Position numbers and translations under genes: made by a program. The notes under the pieces were generated by a model. The model made no database searches. It was not told where the DNA came from and saw only the letters and a program-made list of their open reading frames with translations. From Bradyrhizobium lupini (GTDB lineage: Bacteria > Pseudomonadota > Alphaproteobacteria > Rhizobiales > Xanthobacteraceae), in NCBI RefSeq assembly GCF_040939785.1, contig NZ_CP162553.1:5909001-5973000 (forward strand): a DNA stretch of 64,000 bases, given 5' to 3'. Shown piece after piece: positions 25,720 through 33,682 of this stretch (positions are counted from its first letter, which is position 1; each line of letters starts with the position of its first letter).

Positions 25720-27078
25720 ATGTGGCAAAATCTATCCTTGCGCGGGCGCATCAACCTGCTGGTGGCGCTGCTGCTGGCGCTGGGACTCGCCGTGAATATC
25801 GGCCGCCAGGTCGCGGAAGCCGGGCCGCGCGTGCAGGCCGAGGACCAGAGCGTGATCCGGCTCGCGCGCGAATTCATCGAGATGATCGTTGCGGATCTCA
25901 ACGAGGCGCCCGATCCGGATGCCAGGCTGAACCAGATTGCGCGCGACCTCAGCCGCCTGCGCCATGTCAGCATCGCGCTACGGGACGAAGCCGGCCGTCC
26001 GCTGACGCAGCCCCGGACCGACGCCGATGACGACACCCGCGCGCCGCCGGCCTGGTTCGTCAGCCTGGTTCATCCCGAGCAGACCGCGGTGAGCGTGCCC
26101 GTCTCGATCCATGGCAAGCCGGGTTCGCTGCTGATCACCTCCCATCCCGATGACGAGATCGCCGAGATCTGGGACGCCATCGTGACCCAGCTCGAGGTCG
26201 GCTCGGTGATCGCGCTGGCGCTGTTCCTGGTGATGATGAATGTGATCGGCCGGGCATTGGCGCCGCTCCAATCCCTTGCGGACGTGATGGCCGAGCTCGA
26301 AGACGGGCGTTATCAGGCGCGCGTCGCGCCGGGCGGCGCGCCGGAACTCGCCGCGATCTGCACCAAGCTCAACCATCTTGCGGCAACGCTCAGTGACGCC
26401 ATCGAGGACAAGCGGCGCCTCGCCGAGCGAACGGTGTCGCTCCAGGACGTCGAGCGCAAGGAGATCGCGCGCGAGCTCCATGACGAGTTCGGGCCATACT
26501 TGTTCTCGCTACGCGCGCATGCCAGCGCGCTGGCGAAGCAGGCGGACGGACGCGCCCCGAATGCGGAGGCCGTGCGAAAACACGGCAGTGCCATGCTGGA
26601 GCAGATCAACGCGCTTCAGCAGTTCAATCGCCGCGTGCTGGAGCGCCTCCGGCCAGTCGGCCTGGCCGAGCTCGGCCTGCGCCAGGCGCTGGAATCGCTG
26701 TCGCGGCTGTGGCGGGAGTCGCATCCCGATGTCACCATCGAGACCGTGATCTCGCCGGCGCTTGGCGTCACCGGGGAGACCGCCGACCTCACCATCTACC
26801 GCATCGTGCAGGAGGCGCTCACCAACGTGTTCCGCCACGCCGGCGCGACTTCGGTTAACGTCGTCATCGAGCCGGTGGCGGAGGCGGCAAGCGACGGCCG
26901 CAGCTGTGCCCGGGTGCGGGTCAGCGACAATGGCCGCGGCATGGAGCCCGGCCAAAAGCTCGGCTTCGGGCTCGTCGGCATGCGCGAGCGGATTCTCGCG
27001 CTGGGCGGCACGCTCAACGTCGTCTCGGGTGACGGTGGTCTGACCGTAGAGGCCCTGGTCCCGACGGCAGCGGCCTGA
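25720..27078 (+). CDS. sensor histidine kinase (MoxY-like)
   Basis: A 452-residue inner-membrane kinase: transmembrane helix (about 11-27), periplasmic sensor (28-155, MoxY_N-like), second helix (about 160-176), HAMP linker with APLQSLADVMAELEDGRYQA, HisKA_3 dimerisation domain with phospho-His254 in ARELHDEFGPYLF, and an ATPase domain with the N box IVQEALTNVFRHAGA and DNGRG. It is divergent from the response regulator and followed 153 bp later by the TonB receptor gene. The sensed signal is unknown; formaldehyde, alcohol or lanthanide status are candidates because of the neighbours. Confidence 0.9.
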   Translation: MWQNLSLRGRINLLVALLLALGLAVNIGRQVAEAGPRVQAEDQSVIRLAREFIEMIVADLNEAPDPDARLNQIARDLSRLRHVSIALRDEAGRPLTQPRTDADDDTRAPPAWFVSLVHPEQTAVSVPVSIHGKPGSLLITSHPDDEIAEIWDAIVTQLEVGSVIALALFLVMMNVIGRALAPLQSLADVMAELEDGRYQARVAPGGAPELAAICTKLNHLAATLSDAIEDKRRLAERTVSLQDVERKEIARELHDEFGPYLFSLRAHASALAKQADGRAPNAEAVRKHGSAMLEQINALQQFNRRVLERLRPVGLAELGLRQALESLSRLWRESHPDVTIETVISPALGVTGETADLTIYRIVQEALTNVFRHAGATSVNVVIEPVAEAASDGRSCARVRVSDNGRGMEPGQKLGFGLVGMRERILALGGTLNVVSGDGGLTVEALVPTAAA

Positions 27079-27083
27079 TCGCG

Positions 27084-27112
27084 TCGGGAAAAATTCCCGA
27101 TTTGGTCGGGAA
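27084..27112. promoter_or_regulatory. TCGGGAA inverted/direct repeat array before the TonB receptor gene
   Basis: TCGGGAA-AAA-TTCCCGA (27084-27100) is a perfect 7-bp inverted repeat, followed by another TCGGGAA at 27106-27112, exactly 22 bp from the first. It lies 6 bp after the kinase stop and about 120-150 bp before the receptor start. It could be an operator for the receptor gene; with few T residues following, a terminator is less likely. A single TCGGGAA also lies in the xoxF promoter region (3432-3438). Confidence 0.5.
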
Positions 27113-27231
27113 AATTGGTGCGATACGGCCCGACCTTTTGTGGCTGGCGCACGCATTCCTGCCGATTACACTCGTCTCGACCAACCGGGGGAAGATCAAA
27201 ACAGTCGGTGGTCACGGATGGGAAGGCTGGG

Positions 27232-29751
27232 ATGGGCGATCGTGTTTGGTTCAAGCGTTTTCGGTTCAAGCCTATTGGGTTCAAGCCTCTTGGGTTCAAT
27301 CGTCGTTTGTTGATCGCCTTGGTTTCGACCGGGCTGCTCTCCGTCTTCGCGATCCCCGCGGGGGCCGCGCAGGACGAGGAAACCAACGTCCAGAACCTGC
27401 CGCCGGTCGAGGTGACGGCGCCGCCGCGGTCAACGGCGCGGCGCACCGCGTCATCGCGTCCGGTCGCGCACATCGGAGCGCCGTCATCCGCCAGCCCCAA
27501 GACGCGCCTCTACGTCTATCCGACCGCGCCGGGTACCGGCAGAGGTCTTGACGTCGACAAGGTCCCCTCGGCGATCAACGCCGTCGACGCCAGCCAGATC
27601 AAGCGCACCGGCTCGCTGAACATCACCGACGCGCTTCGCGACAACATCGCCGGCGTCAACATCAGCGAGGTTACCGGCAATCCATTTCAGCCGGATGTCG
27701 AATTCCGCGGCTTCGTTGCCTCGCCGGTGACGGGCACGCCGCAAGGCCTCGCTGTGTATCAGAACGGGGTTCGCATCAACGAGGCCTTCTCCGACGCCGT
27801 CAACTGGGACCTGATCCCGACCGCGGCGATCCGGTCGGTGACGCTCGTGACCAACAATCCCGCCTTCGGCCTCAACGCGCTGGGCGGCGCGATCAATTTG
27901 CAAATGAAGGACGGTTTTACCTATCAGGGCTCGGAGCTTGATCTCATGGGCGGCTCGTTCGGCCGCATTCAGGGCTCGGCGCAATGGGGCAAGACGGTCG
28001 ACAAGAACTACGGCGTCTATGCCGCGCTCGAAGGCCTGCACGACAACGGCTTCCGCAATTTCTCCCAATCGGACGTGCGGCGCTTCTACGGCGACGTCGG
28101 TTACAAGGCGGGCGACAGCGAATTCCACGCCAACATGGGCGTCGCCAAGAACGATTTCGGCGCCAACGCCACCGTTCCCGCCGAGCTGCTCGACAAATAT
28201 TGGGGCGCGACCTACACGACCCCGCAGACCACTTCCAACCGCGTCGGCTATCTCAACCTGACGGGCAAGGTCGATGCGACGCCGACCTGGACGCTCGAAG
28301 GCACCGCGCATGTGCGCAGGTACGAGCAGAAGCTCGTCGACGGCAATCCGACCGACGCGCAGGAATGCACTGACCCGGGGCTCGCTGGGCTTCTTTGCTT
28401 CGGCGACGGCGCCACACCGGCAAACGGCGTGAACGGCCTGCCGCTTGCCAATCCTTTCGCGTCCGGGACCATCCTCGGCGAGATCGACCGGAGCTCGATA
28501 CGTTCGACCACCTTCGGCGTGTCGGGGCAGGCCACCAACACCGACCAGCTGTTCGGCCACGACAACCGCTTCGTGATGGGCGCGACCTATGACGCCAGTG
28601 TCACGCGCTATAACGCCACCGCCGAAATCGGCACGATCGGAGAAAGCTACGTCGTCAGCGGCGGCGGCCTCTTCCTGGGGCCGACTGGCGTACCTGATAC
28701 CGTTGCCGGCCCTGTCTCGCTGCGGACCGTCAATCAATATAACGGCCTCTACGCAATGGACACGTTCAATATCACGGACGCCTTCGCCGTCACCGGCGGC
28801 GGCCGGTTCAACGTCGCGCGCATCACGCTGGAGGATCAGCTCGGGACCGATCTCAACGGCGATCACACCTTCACCCGCTTCAATCCGGTAATCGGCGGCA
28901 CCTACAAGATCACGCCGGAGCTGACGGCCTACGCCGGCTATTCCGAGGCCAACCGCGTTCCGACGCCGCTCGAGCTCGGCTGCTCGGATCCAGCCCGTCC
29001 CTGTCTGATTGCCGCGTTTCTCGTCTCCGATCCGCCATTGAAGCAGGTCGTGTCCAAGACCGTGGAAGCGGGCCTGCGCGGCAGCAGGGAGCTGAACATC
29101 GGCACGCTCGGCTGGAAAATCGGCGGCTTCCGCGCCACCAATTACGACGACATCGTCGCCGTTCCCGCAGTCGGCCGCACCGGCTTCGGCTATTTCTCCA
29201 ACGTCGGCCGTACCAGGCGTCAGGGGCTCGAAGCTGAGGTCAACATCAAGTCGCCCACGCTTCAGTTTCAGGCGAGCTACGCTTTCGTCGACGCACGCTA
29301 TCTCGACGCTTTCGCGCTCGGTTCCGAAAGCTCGTTCAGGGATACTGTCACCGAGACCATTCAGGTGCTACCCGGCAACCAGCTCCCCGCGATCCCGCGC
29401 CATCGCGTCAAGGTCGGCATCGACTATGCCGTCACCGACGTGTGGAAGGTTGGCGGCAACGCGCTGTTCGTCTCCAGCCAATATCTGGTCGGCGACGAGT
29501 CCAACCAATATACGAAGCTGCCGTCCTACACCGTGTTCAACTTGCACACGTCCTACCAGGTGACCAAGAACGTCCAGCTCTACGGCAAGATCGACAATAT
29601 CTTCGACAGGCGCTACGCGACCTACGGACAGTTCTTCGACCGCGAAGCCGTGCCCAACTTCACCAATGGCGGTGCCGAGTTCACCGACCCGCGCTCGCTC
29701 AGTCCGGCAAGGCCGCGTGCGTTCTATGCGGGGATGCGGGTGACGTTCTGA
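27232..29751 (+). CDS. TonB-dependent outer-membrane receptor (LutH-like candidate)
   Basis: An 839-residue TonB-dependent receptor: signal peptide (cleavage near GAAQDE), TonB-box region with LPPVEVTAPP, plug domain (about 100-230: KVPSAINAVDASQI, DALRDNIAGVNISEVTGN, LNALGGAINLQMKDGFTYQG) and a 22-strand barrel ending RAFYAGMRVTF, with KIDNIFDRRYATYGQF near the end. It matches the Fe-type receptor layout (FecA/CirA-like). Its place beside MoxXY-like genes, XoxF, LanM and a lut-type ABC operon makes a lanthanide-chelate receptor (as LutH) the best guess; siderophore uptake cannot be excluded. The start at 27232 has GGAAGG about 6 nt upstream. Codons 7-25 are made of a short tandem repeat (FKPIGFKPLGFN). 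Confidence 0.9.
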   Translation: MGDRVWFKRFRFKPIGFKPLGFNRRLLIALVSTGLLSVFAIPAGAAQDEETNVQNLPPVEVTAPPRSTARRTASSRPVAHIGAPSSASPKTRLYVYPTAPGTGRGLDVDKVPSAINAVDASQIKRTGSLNITDALRDNIAGVNISEVTGNPFQPDVEFRGFVASPVTGTPQGLAVYQNGVRINEAFSDAVNWDLIPTAAIRSVTLVTNNPAFGLNALGGAINLQMKDGFTYQGSELDLMGGSFGRIQGSAQWGKTVDKNYGVYAALEGLHDNGFRNFSQSDVRRFYGDVGYKAGDSEFHANMGVAKNDFGANATVPAELLDKYWGATYTTPQTTSNRVGYLNLTGKVDATPTWTLEGTAHVRRYEQKLVDGNPTDAQECTDPGLAGLLCFGDGATPANGVNGLPLANPFASGTILGEIDRSSIRSTTFGVSGQATNTDQLFGHDNRFVMGATYDASVTRYNATAEIGTIGESYVVSGGGLFLGPTGVPDTVAGPVSLRTVNQYNGLYAMDTFNITDAFAVTGGGRFNVARITLEDQLGTDLNGDHTFTRFNPVIGGTYKITPELTAYAGYSEANRVPTPLELGCSDPARPCLIAAFLVSDPPLKQVVSKTVEAGLRGSRELNIGTLGWKIGGFRATNYDDIVAVPAVGRTGFGYFSNVGRTRRQGLEAEVNIKSPTLQFQASYAFVDARYLDAFALGSESSFRDTVTETIQVLPGNQLPAIPRHRVKVGIDYAVTDVWKVGGNALFVSSQYLVGDESNQYTKLPSYTVFNLHTSYQVTKNVQLYGKIDNIFDRRYATYGQFFDREAVPNFTNGGAEFTDPRSLSPARPRAFYAGMRVTF

Positions 29752-29882
29752 TCTTGGCTCGGTAAGCCCGGGTTGGCGCCGCCCGGCATGGCGTGTCACG
29801 CCGGCTCTGCTCTACCTCAAGCCGATTGACTCATTGTTCATGTTTTGTTCTTATGCTGCTCGTCCAGCCAAGGGAGCGAGCC

Positions 29883-30182
29883 ATGGACAACCGCATCAAC
29901 GAAATCCGCAGGATCATCAGGGCGTTACGCGTCAGCATGCGTGAGGCCGAGGCGATCATGCATGAGCAGATCAACAGGGACGAGGACTGCAGCTTCGTCG
30001 CAGGCGAAGTCATGAAGATGCGCACGGTAATGAGCGGGCTCGTTCAGGAGCGGGCCGCGCTCGGAGACACCGACCCGATCGTCGTCGCCAGCCTGTTCGT
30101 TCCCCGCCGTCGGCCGATGCCATCGCGCGTCGGGGTTGAGAAGCGCAGCCTTGTTCCGCCGCGAAAGATGGCACGAGCATGA
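29883..30182 (+). CDS. small helical protein, unknown function
   Basis: A 99-residue soluble protein. MDNRINEIRRIIRALRVSMR and the next 45 residues form charged amphipathic helices, followed by a basic proline-containing tail (PRRRPMPSRVG). A GGGAGCGAG ribosome site precedes the ATG. Its stop overlaps the next gene start (ATGA), so the two form a coupled pair. I recognise no family; similar short proteins are frequent in Bradyrhizobium. Confidence 0.62.
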   Translation: MDNRINEIRRIIRALRVSMREAEAIMHEQINRDEDCSFVAGEVMKMRTVMSGLVQERAALGDTDPIVVASLFVPRRRPMPSRVGVEKRSLVPPRKMARA

Positions 30183-30412
30183 AGGGGGAGAGGCCGACCT
30201 ACTTCTCCGACATGCAGGAGCCGCCGGAATTTCTGAAGGCGCTTCATCATGCGCGGCGCCTGTCCTGCCTCGAGGGTTGGTGCCGCATGCACATCGAGGC
30301 CATCCAGGTTGCGATTGATCAGTACGCGGAGGCGGCTCTCGGTAACCGGGAGTTCTTCCTCAATAAGCCGCACAGCATCGGTGGAAGTCGCAGCGGCGGC
30401 GACGTGCCGTGA
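30179..30412 (+). CDS. small hypothetical protein, coupled to the preceding gene
   Basis: A 77-residue protein (MKGERPTYFSDMQEPPEFLK...) with a predicted helical middle (CRMHIEAIQVAIDQYAEAAL) and a disordered Gly/Ser C-terminus. The middle stretch AIDQYAEAALGNREFFLNKPH resembles short proteins seen in rhizobia, but no function is known. The 4-bp overlap with the upstream gene supports its reality. Confidence 0.62.
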   Translation: MKGERPTYFSDMQEPPEFLKALHHARRLSCLEGWCRMHIEAIQVAIDQYAEAALGNREFFLNKPHSIGGSRSGGDVP

Positions 30413-30579
30413 CAGCGGTGCGTGTCAGCGTATCGACCTTTTGACATCTCCGATGATCCCGCCCCGGCGAAGCTTGGCGTCGCGTTGTTTTTACCGATCG
30501 GAAACCATAGCGAATGATCCTAAAATTGTAACGAAACTGTTCGGCTGTCTCTGCGTCGGTTCGTCGGAGGGCCCGTCCG

Positions 30580-30747
30580 ATGACAGAGCACCAGTTGAGA
30601 GAGCAGGAATTCCAGATCGCGCGGTACCGGCATTTGGAGCGCGAAGTGACCGATCCACTTGCCGCCTGTCTGCTTCACAGCATCATTGAAGACTTGGAGG
30701 CCGAGCTGCGCAGGAATAGCCCGGATTGGCTCGGGCCGCGCGATTAA
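30580..30747 (+). CDS. 55-residue helical protein (short gene)
   Basis: A short frame, MTEHQLREQEFQIARYRHLE... ending SPDWLGPRD, with GGAGG 9 nt upstream of the ATG. Its residues predict one long amphipathic helix pair (CLLHSIIEDLEAELRRN). The coherent helix and ribosome site argue that it is a gene. It stands alone before the GrlR-like gene. Function unknown. Confidence 0.5.
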   Translation: MTEHQLREQEFQIARYRHLEREVTDPLAACLLHSIIEDLEAELRRNSPDWLGPRD

Positions 30748-30807
30748 CGCTTTGTTAGCGCTGATCGTGTCGATATGCGCGAGGAAATACCAGGGGAGAC
30801 TGCTCCC

Positions 30808-31215
30808 ATGTTGAAGGACGGCACCTACGCCGCCTGGTACAAGACGCCGCTCGATCAGGGGACCGGGATCGTCCATATCGCAGACGGACAGATCTGGGGC
30901 TGCGACAGCCTGATGACCTATCACGGCTCTTGCAAGGTCGACGGCGATCGCTTCACCGCCACCGTGTCGACGAAGCGCCATACCGACGGACGCGCAACCG
31001 TGTTCGGCGTCGACGATGAGCTCACGCTGGACATCGAGGGAAACTGCCCGGGCAAGGTGGCGACCTACACGGCGACGGCAGCGCAAGCGCCGGGAATGAT
31101 CCTCCAGGGTACGCTGATTCTGACGGAACAGCAGGCGCCCGCACCTGAACGAACCGGGCAGATGCCGCCGTTCAATCCCGACAAGCTGCCAAAGTTGCCG
31201 AAGCGCTCGCGCTGA
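30808..31215 (+). CDS. GrlR-like small regulatory-domain protein
   Basis: A 135-residue protein beginning MLKDGTYAAWYKTPLDQGTG. The motifs GIVHIADGQIWGCDSLMTY and VDGDRFTATVSTKRHTDGRA describe a small beta-barrel domain that I associate with the GrlR (type III secretion negative regulator-like) family widespread in rhizobia. The C-terminal 30 residues are a proline-rich tail (QAPAPERTGQMPPFNPDKLP). GGGGAG lies upstream of the ATG at 30808. No secretion genes are nearby, so the family name says little about its role here. Confidence 0.65.
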   Translation: MLKDGTYAAWYKTPLDQGTGIVHIADGQIWGCDSLMTYHGSCKVDGDRFTATVSTKRHTDGRATVFGVDDELTLDIEGNCPGKVATYTATAAQAPGMILQGTLILTEQQAPAPERTGQMPPFNPDKLPKLPKRSR

Positions 31216-31381
31216 TCGCGGAAGCCCGCGCGCCACCGCGGCGGAAGGACCTCATGTCTGCTCCCGACCCAGGCAGACATTCCGCAATCCAGGCTCGCCA
31301 AGCAACGAGAACGGTCCCGTCGTTGGTCATGGCAACACCGAGCCAATTCATCCGCGCTGGATTCCCGCCGTCATCAAGCGA

Positions 31382-31588
31382 TCACTGCGAATACGAAAGC
31401 TGATCTTCCGTGACGACTCGCTCGATTTTCTCCGACTTGCACTTGATGCGGTATCGGAGACGTCCATCGGACTCGATGGGCATATGCTGGACGATGGTGT
31501 AAATCATCGGTGGCTCAGTTGCGGCACGTCCTTGTGGGCCTTGGGGCTGGTGGCGAACGTCTTCATTCAGCTTGTAGGCATACGACAT
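31382..31588 (-). CDS. small hypothetical protein
   Basis: A 68-residue protein MSYAYKLNEDVRHQPQGPQG... with a C-terminal beta-rich part (MIYTIVQHMPIESDGRLRYR, then IKCKSEKIERVVTEDQLSYS). The C-terminal pattern (YRIKCKSE..ERVV.EDQL) is familiar from short rhizobial proteins of unknown function. It is isolated, convergent with the GrlR-like gene. Confidence 0.6.
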   Translation of the reverse strand: MSYAYKLNEDVRHQPQGPQGRAATEPPMIYTIVQHMPIESDGRLRYRIKCKSEKIERVVTEDQLSYSQ

Positions 31589-32078
31589 ATATCTACCTCG
31601 AATTCACGGTGGCTCTGACGCGGGTCAGTCATTGTATCCCTGGCAGGACAGGCGCTTGGTCAAGCGGAAGAGGTTACCACAGTCTGATGCGGTCAAACCG
31701 CGTCATAAGTCAGTCGTTCTCTTGCTTGACCGGTGCAGACAGACAATCGCCCAGAGCGGAGCGGCGATGGCTGCAGCATACGCCATATTTGCGAAGTTTG
31801 GTCGTAATTTCCGAGCGGTATATGGCATTCTGTGAGCCTACGGGCCCTCGTATCGAGGGAACTGACAACTTCCTTGCCGGATTGGGCTGGAATTCGAATG
31901 ACGGTGGGGCTGGTATTTCGGCTTTGGGGTAGCTCTGCCGACGATCGCCCTAGCCCCTTTCGGACAACTTTGTCGCATTCCGCAATCCTGCATCCTCGGC
32001 CCTCGGCTCGCCCGCTTCTCAAACGACCCGCGATTCGCCATGGTGCCACCGAAAGAGCATCACCCCGGAGCACGATCA
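31589..32078. other. intergenic stretch without recognised gene
   Basis: About 490 bp. Short overlapping frames on both strands have no ribosome site or coherent protein pattern. GC is lower than in the flanking genes in part of it. Nothing recognisable is seen apart from the promoter that must precede the glycosidase gene. Confidence 0.5.
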
Positions 32079-33542
32079 ATGTCGGACAAGGTCTCGCGTC
32101 GCCAGTTCGCCACGCTGGCGGGATTGTCCGCAGCCGGAATCGCCAATCCTCTCGAGGTCGCGGACGCCAAGCCCGCATCGCCGCCGCGAAACGTGGACGG
32201 TTTCCCCGCGGGCTTCGTCTGGGGCACGGCGACCTCGTCCTATCAGGTCGAGGGCGCGGTCAACGAGGACGGGCGAGGGGCCTCGATCTGGGACAAGTTC
32301 GTCCGCATCCCCGGCAAGATCGAGGATGGCTCGACCGGCGACCGCGCCAACGAGCACTATCACCGCTACAAGGAGGACATCGCGCTCATCAGGGAGCTCG
32401 GCTGCAAGGCCTATCGCTTCTCGGTGGCCTGGCCGCGGCTGTTTCCGGACGGCGACGGCAAGCCCAACCCGAAGGGACTCGATTTCTACAACCGCCTGGT
32501 CGACGAACTCCTCAAGAACGGCATCGAGCCGTGGCTGACGCTCTATCATTGGGACCTGCCGCAATCGCTCCAGGACCGGTTTGGCGGCTGGCGGTCGACG
32601 GAGACCTGCAAGATCTTCGGTGATTACGCGGCCTATGTCGCCGAGCACCTGACCGATCGCGTCAAGAACGTATTCACACTGAACGAGAGCGGTCGCTTCG
32701 TCTATTTCGGCTACGGCATCGGCATCGACGCGCCCGGCGTGACGCTGCCACAAGCCGAGGTCAACCAGATCAGGCACAACAGCGCGCTCGCGCACGGGCT
32801 TGCGGTGCAGGCGGTACGCGCCCATGGCCGCCGTGGCACCAGGGTGGGGCCGGCGGAGAACATCGATGCCTGTGCCCCCGCGATCGACACGCCGGAGAAC
32901 GTCCGCGCCGCAGAGATCGCGCTGCGCGAAATGAACGCAGGCTATCTCAACGTCATCATGACGGGCCAGTACACCGACGCCTTCCTGAAATTCGCCGGGC
33001 GCGACGCGCCGAAATACACGGATGCGGAGCTGAAGATCATCTCCTCGCCGGTCGATTTCCTCGGCCTCAACATCTACGCGCCGCAGAACTATGTGGTGGC
33101 CTCCGACCAGGGCGCGGGCTTCATGCCGCTGCCGATCCCGAAATCCTTCCCGCACATGAATTCGGACTGGCTGCGCGTCGGCCCCGAGACGATCTACTGG
33201 GTGCCCAAGCTGGCGGCAAAGATCTGGAAAACGGACGCGATTTATATCAGCGAGAACGGCACCTCCGGCGACGACGTCGTGACGCCCGACGGCAAGATCT
33301 ACGACACCGACCGCATCATGTATTTGCGCAACTACCTGGCCCAGCTCCAGCGCGCCACCGCCGAAGGCGTGCCGGTGCGCGGCTATTTCCTCTGGAGCCT
33401 GATGGACAATTTCGAATGGGTATTTGGGCTCAACAAGCGCTTTGGGCTCTACCACGTCAATTTCGATACGCAGGTGCGTACGCCGAAACTCAGCGCCAGC
33501 TTCTATCGCAACGTGATCGCGAAGAACGCAGCGGGGGTTTGA
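32079..33542 (+). CDS. Tat-exported beta-glucosidase, glycoside hydrolase family 1
   Basis: A 487-residue retaining beta-glycosidase. The Tat signal SRRQFATLAGLSAAG leads into the GH1 barrel: FPAGFVWGTATSSYQVEGA, HYHRYKEDIALIRELGCKAY, YHWDLPQSL, the acid/base Glu203 in FTLNESGRF and the nucleophile Glu392 in YISENGTSG, ending GYFLWSLMDNFEWVFG. The acid/base motif reads NES where NEP is usual; the Glu is kept, so activity is expected. Export through Tat suggests work on plant- or soil-derived glucosides in the periplasm. The start at 32079 puts the Tat motif at the N-terminus; 32040 is an alternative. It is a single gene. Confidence 0.93.
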   Translation: MSDKVSRRQFATLAGLSAAGIANPLEVADAKPASPPRNVDGFPAGFVWGTATSSYQVEGAVNEDGRGASIWDKFVRIPGKIEDGSTGDRANEHYHRYKEDIALIRELGCKAYRFSVAWPRLFPDGDGKPNPKGLDFYNRLVDELLKNGIEPWLTLYHWDLPQSLQDRFGGWRSTETCKIFGDYAAYVAEHLTDRVKNVFTLNESGRFVYFGYGIGIDAPGVTLPQAEVNQIRHNSALAHGLAVQAVRAHGRRGTRVGPAENIDACAPAIDTPENVRAAEIALREMNAGYLNVIMTGQYTDAFLKFAGRDAPKYTDAELKIISSPVDFLGLNIYAPQNYVVASDQGAGFMPLPIPKSFPHMNSDWLRVGPETIYWVPKLAAKIWKTDAIYISENGTSGDDVVTPDGKIYDTDRIMYLRNYLAQLQRATAEGVPVRGYFLWSLMDNFEWVFGLNKRFGLYHVNFDTQVRTPKLSASFYRNVIAKNAAGV

Positions 33543-33545
33543 TTG

Positions 33546-33612
33546 CTCTCCCTCGCCCCGCTCTTGCGGAAGCGACGAGCTTGGCTCGCGTTGAGAGGGC
33601 GGGGTGAGGCGG
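33546..33612. repeat. imperfect inverted repeat after the glycosidase gene
   Basis: The arms CTCCCTCGCCCCGCTC and GAGAGGGCGGGGTGAG face each other across about 30 bp between the glycosidase stop and the thiolase start. It has the look of a dispersed Bradyrhizobium intergenic hairpin and may act as a terminator or mRNA stabiliser. Confidence 0.5.
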
Positions 33613-33682
33613 TTCCGCCAGCGCGCATTGACTCCCTTCGCCCGCTGATTCAAAACGCTTCCAACCGTTCAACAAGAGGATA

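Noticed and set aside
27102..27551. 149-codon rightward frame overlapping the TonB receptor start
   Set aside because: Out of phase with the receptor, which has the signal peptide and TonB box; this frame ends without any domain.
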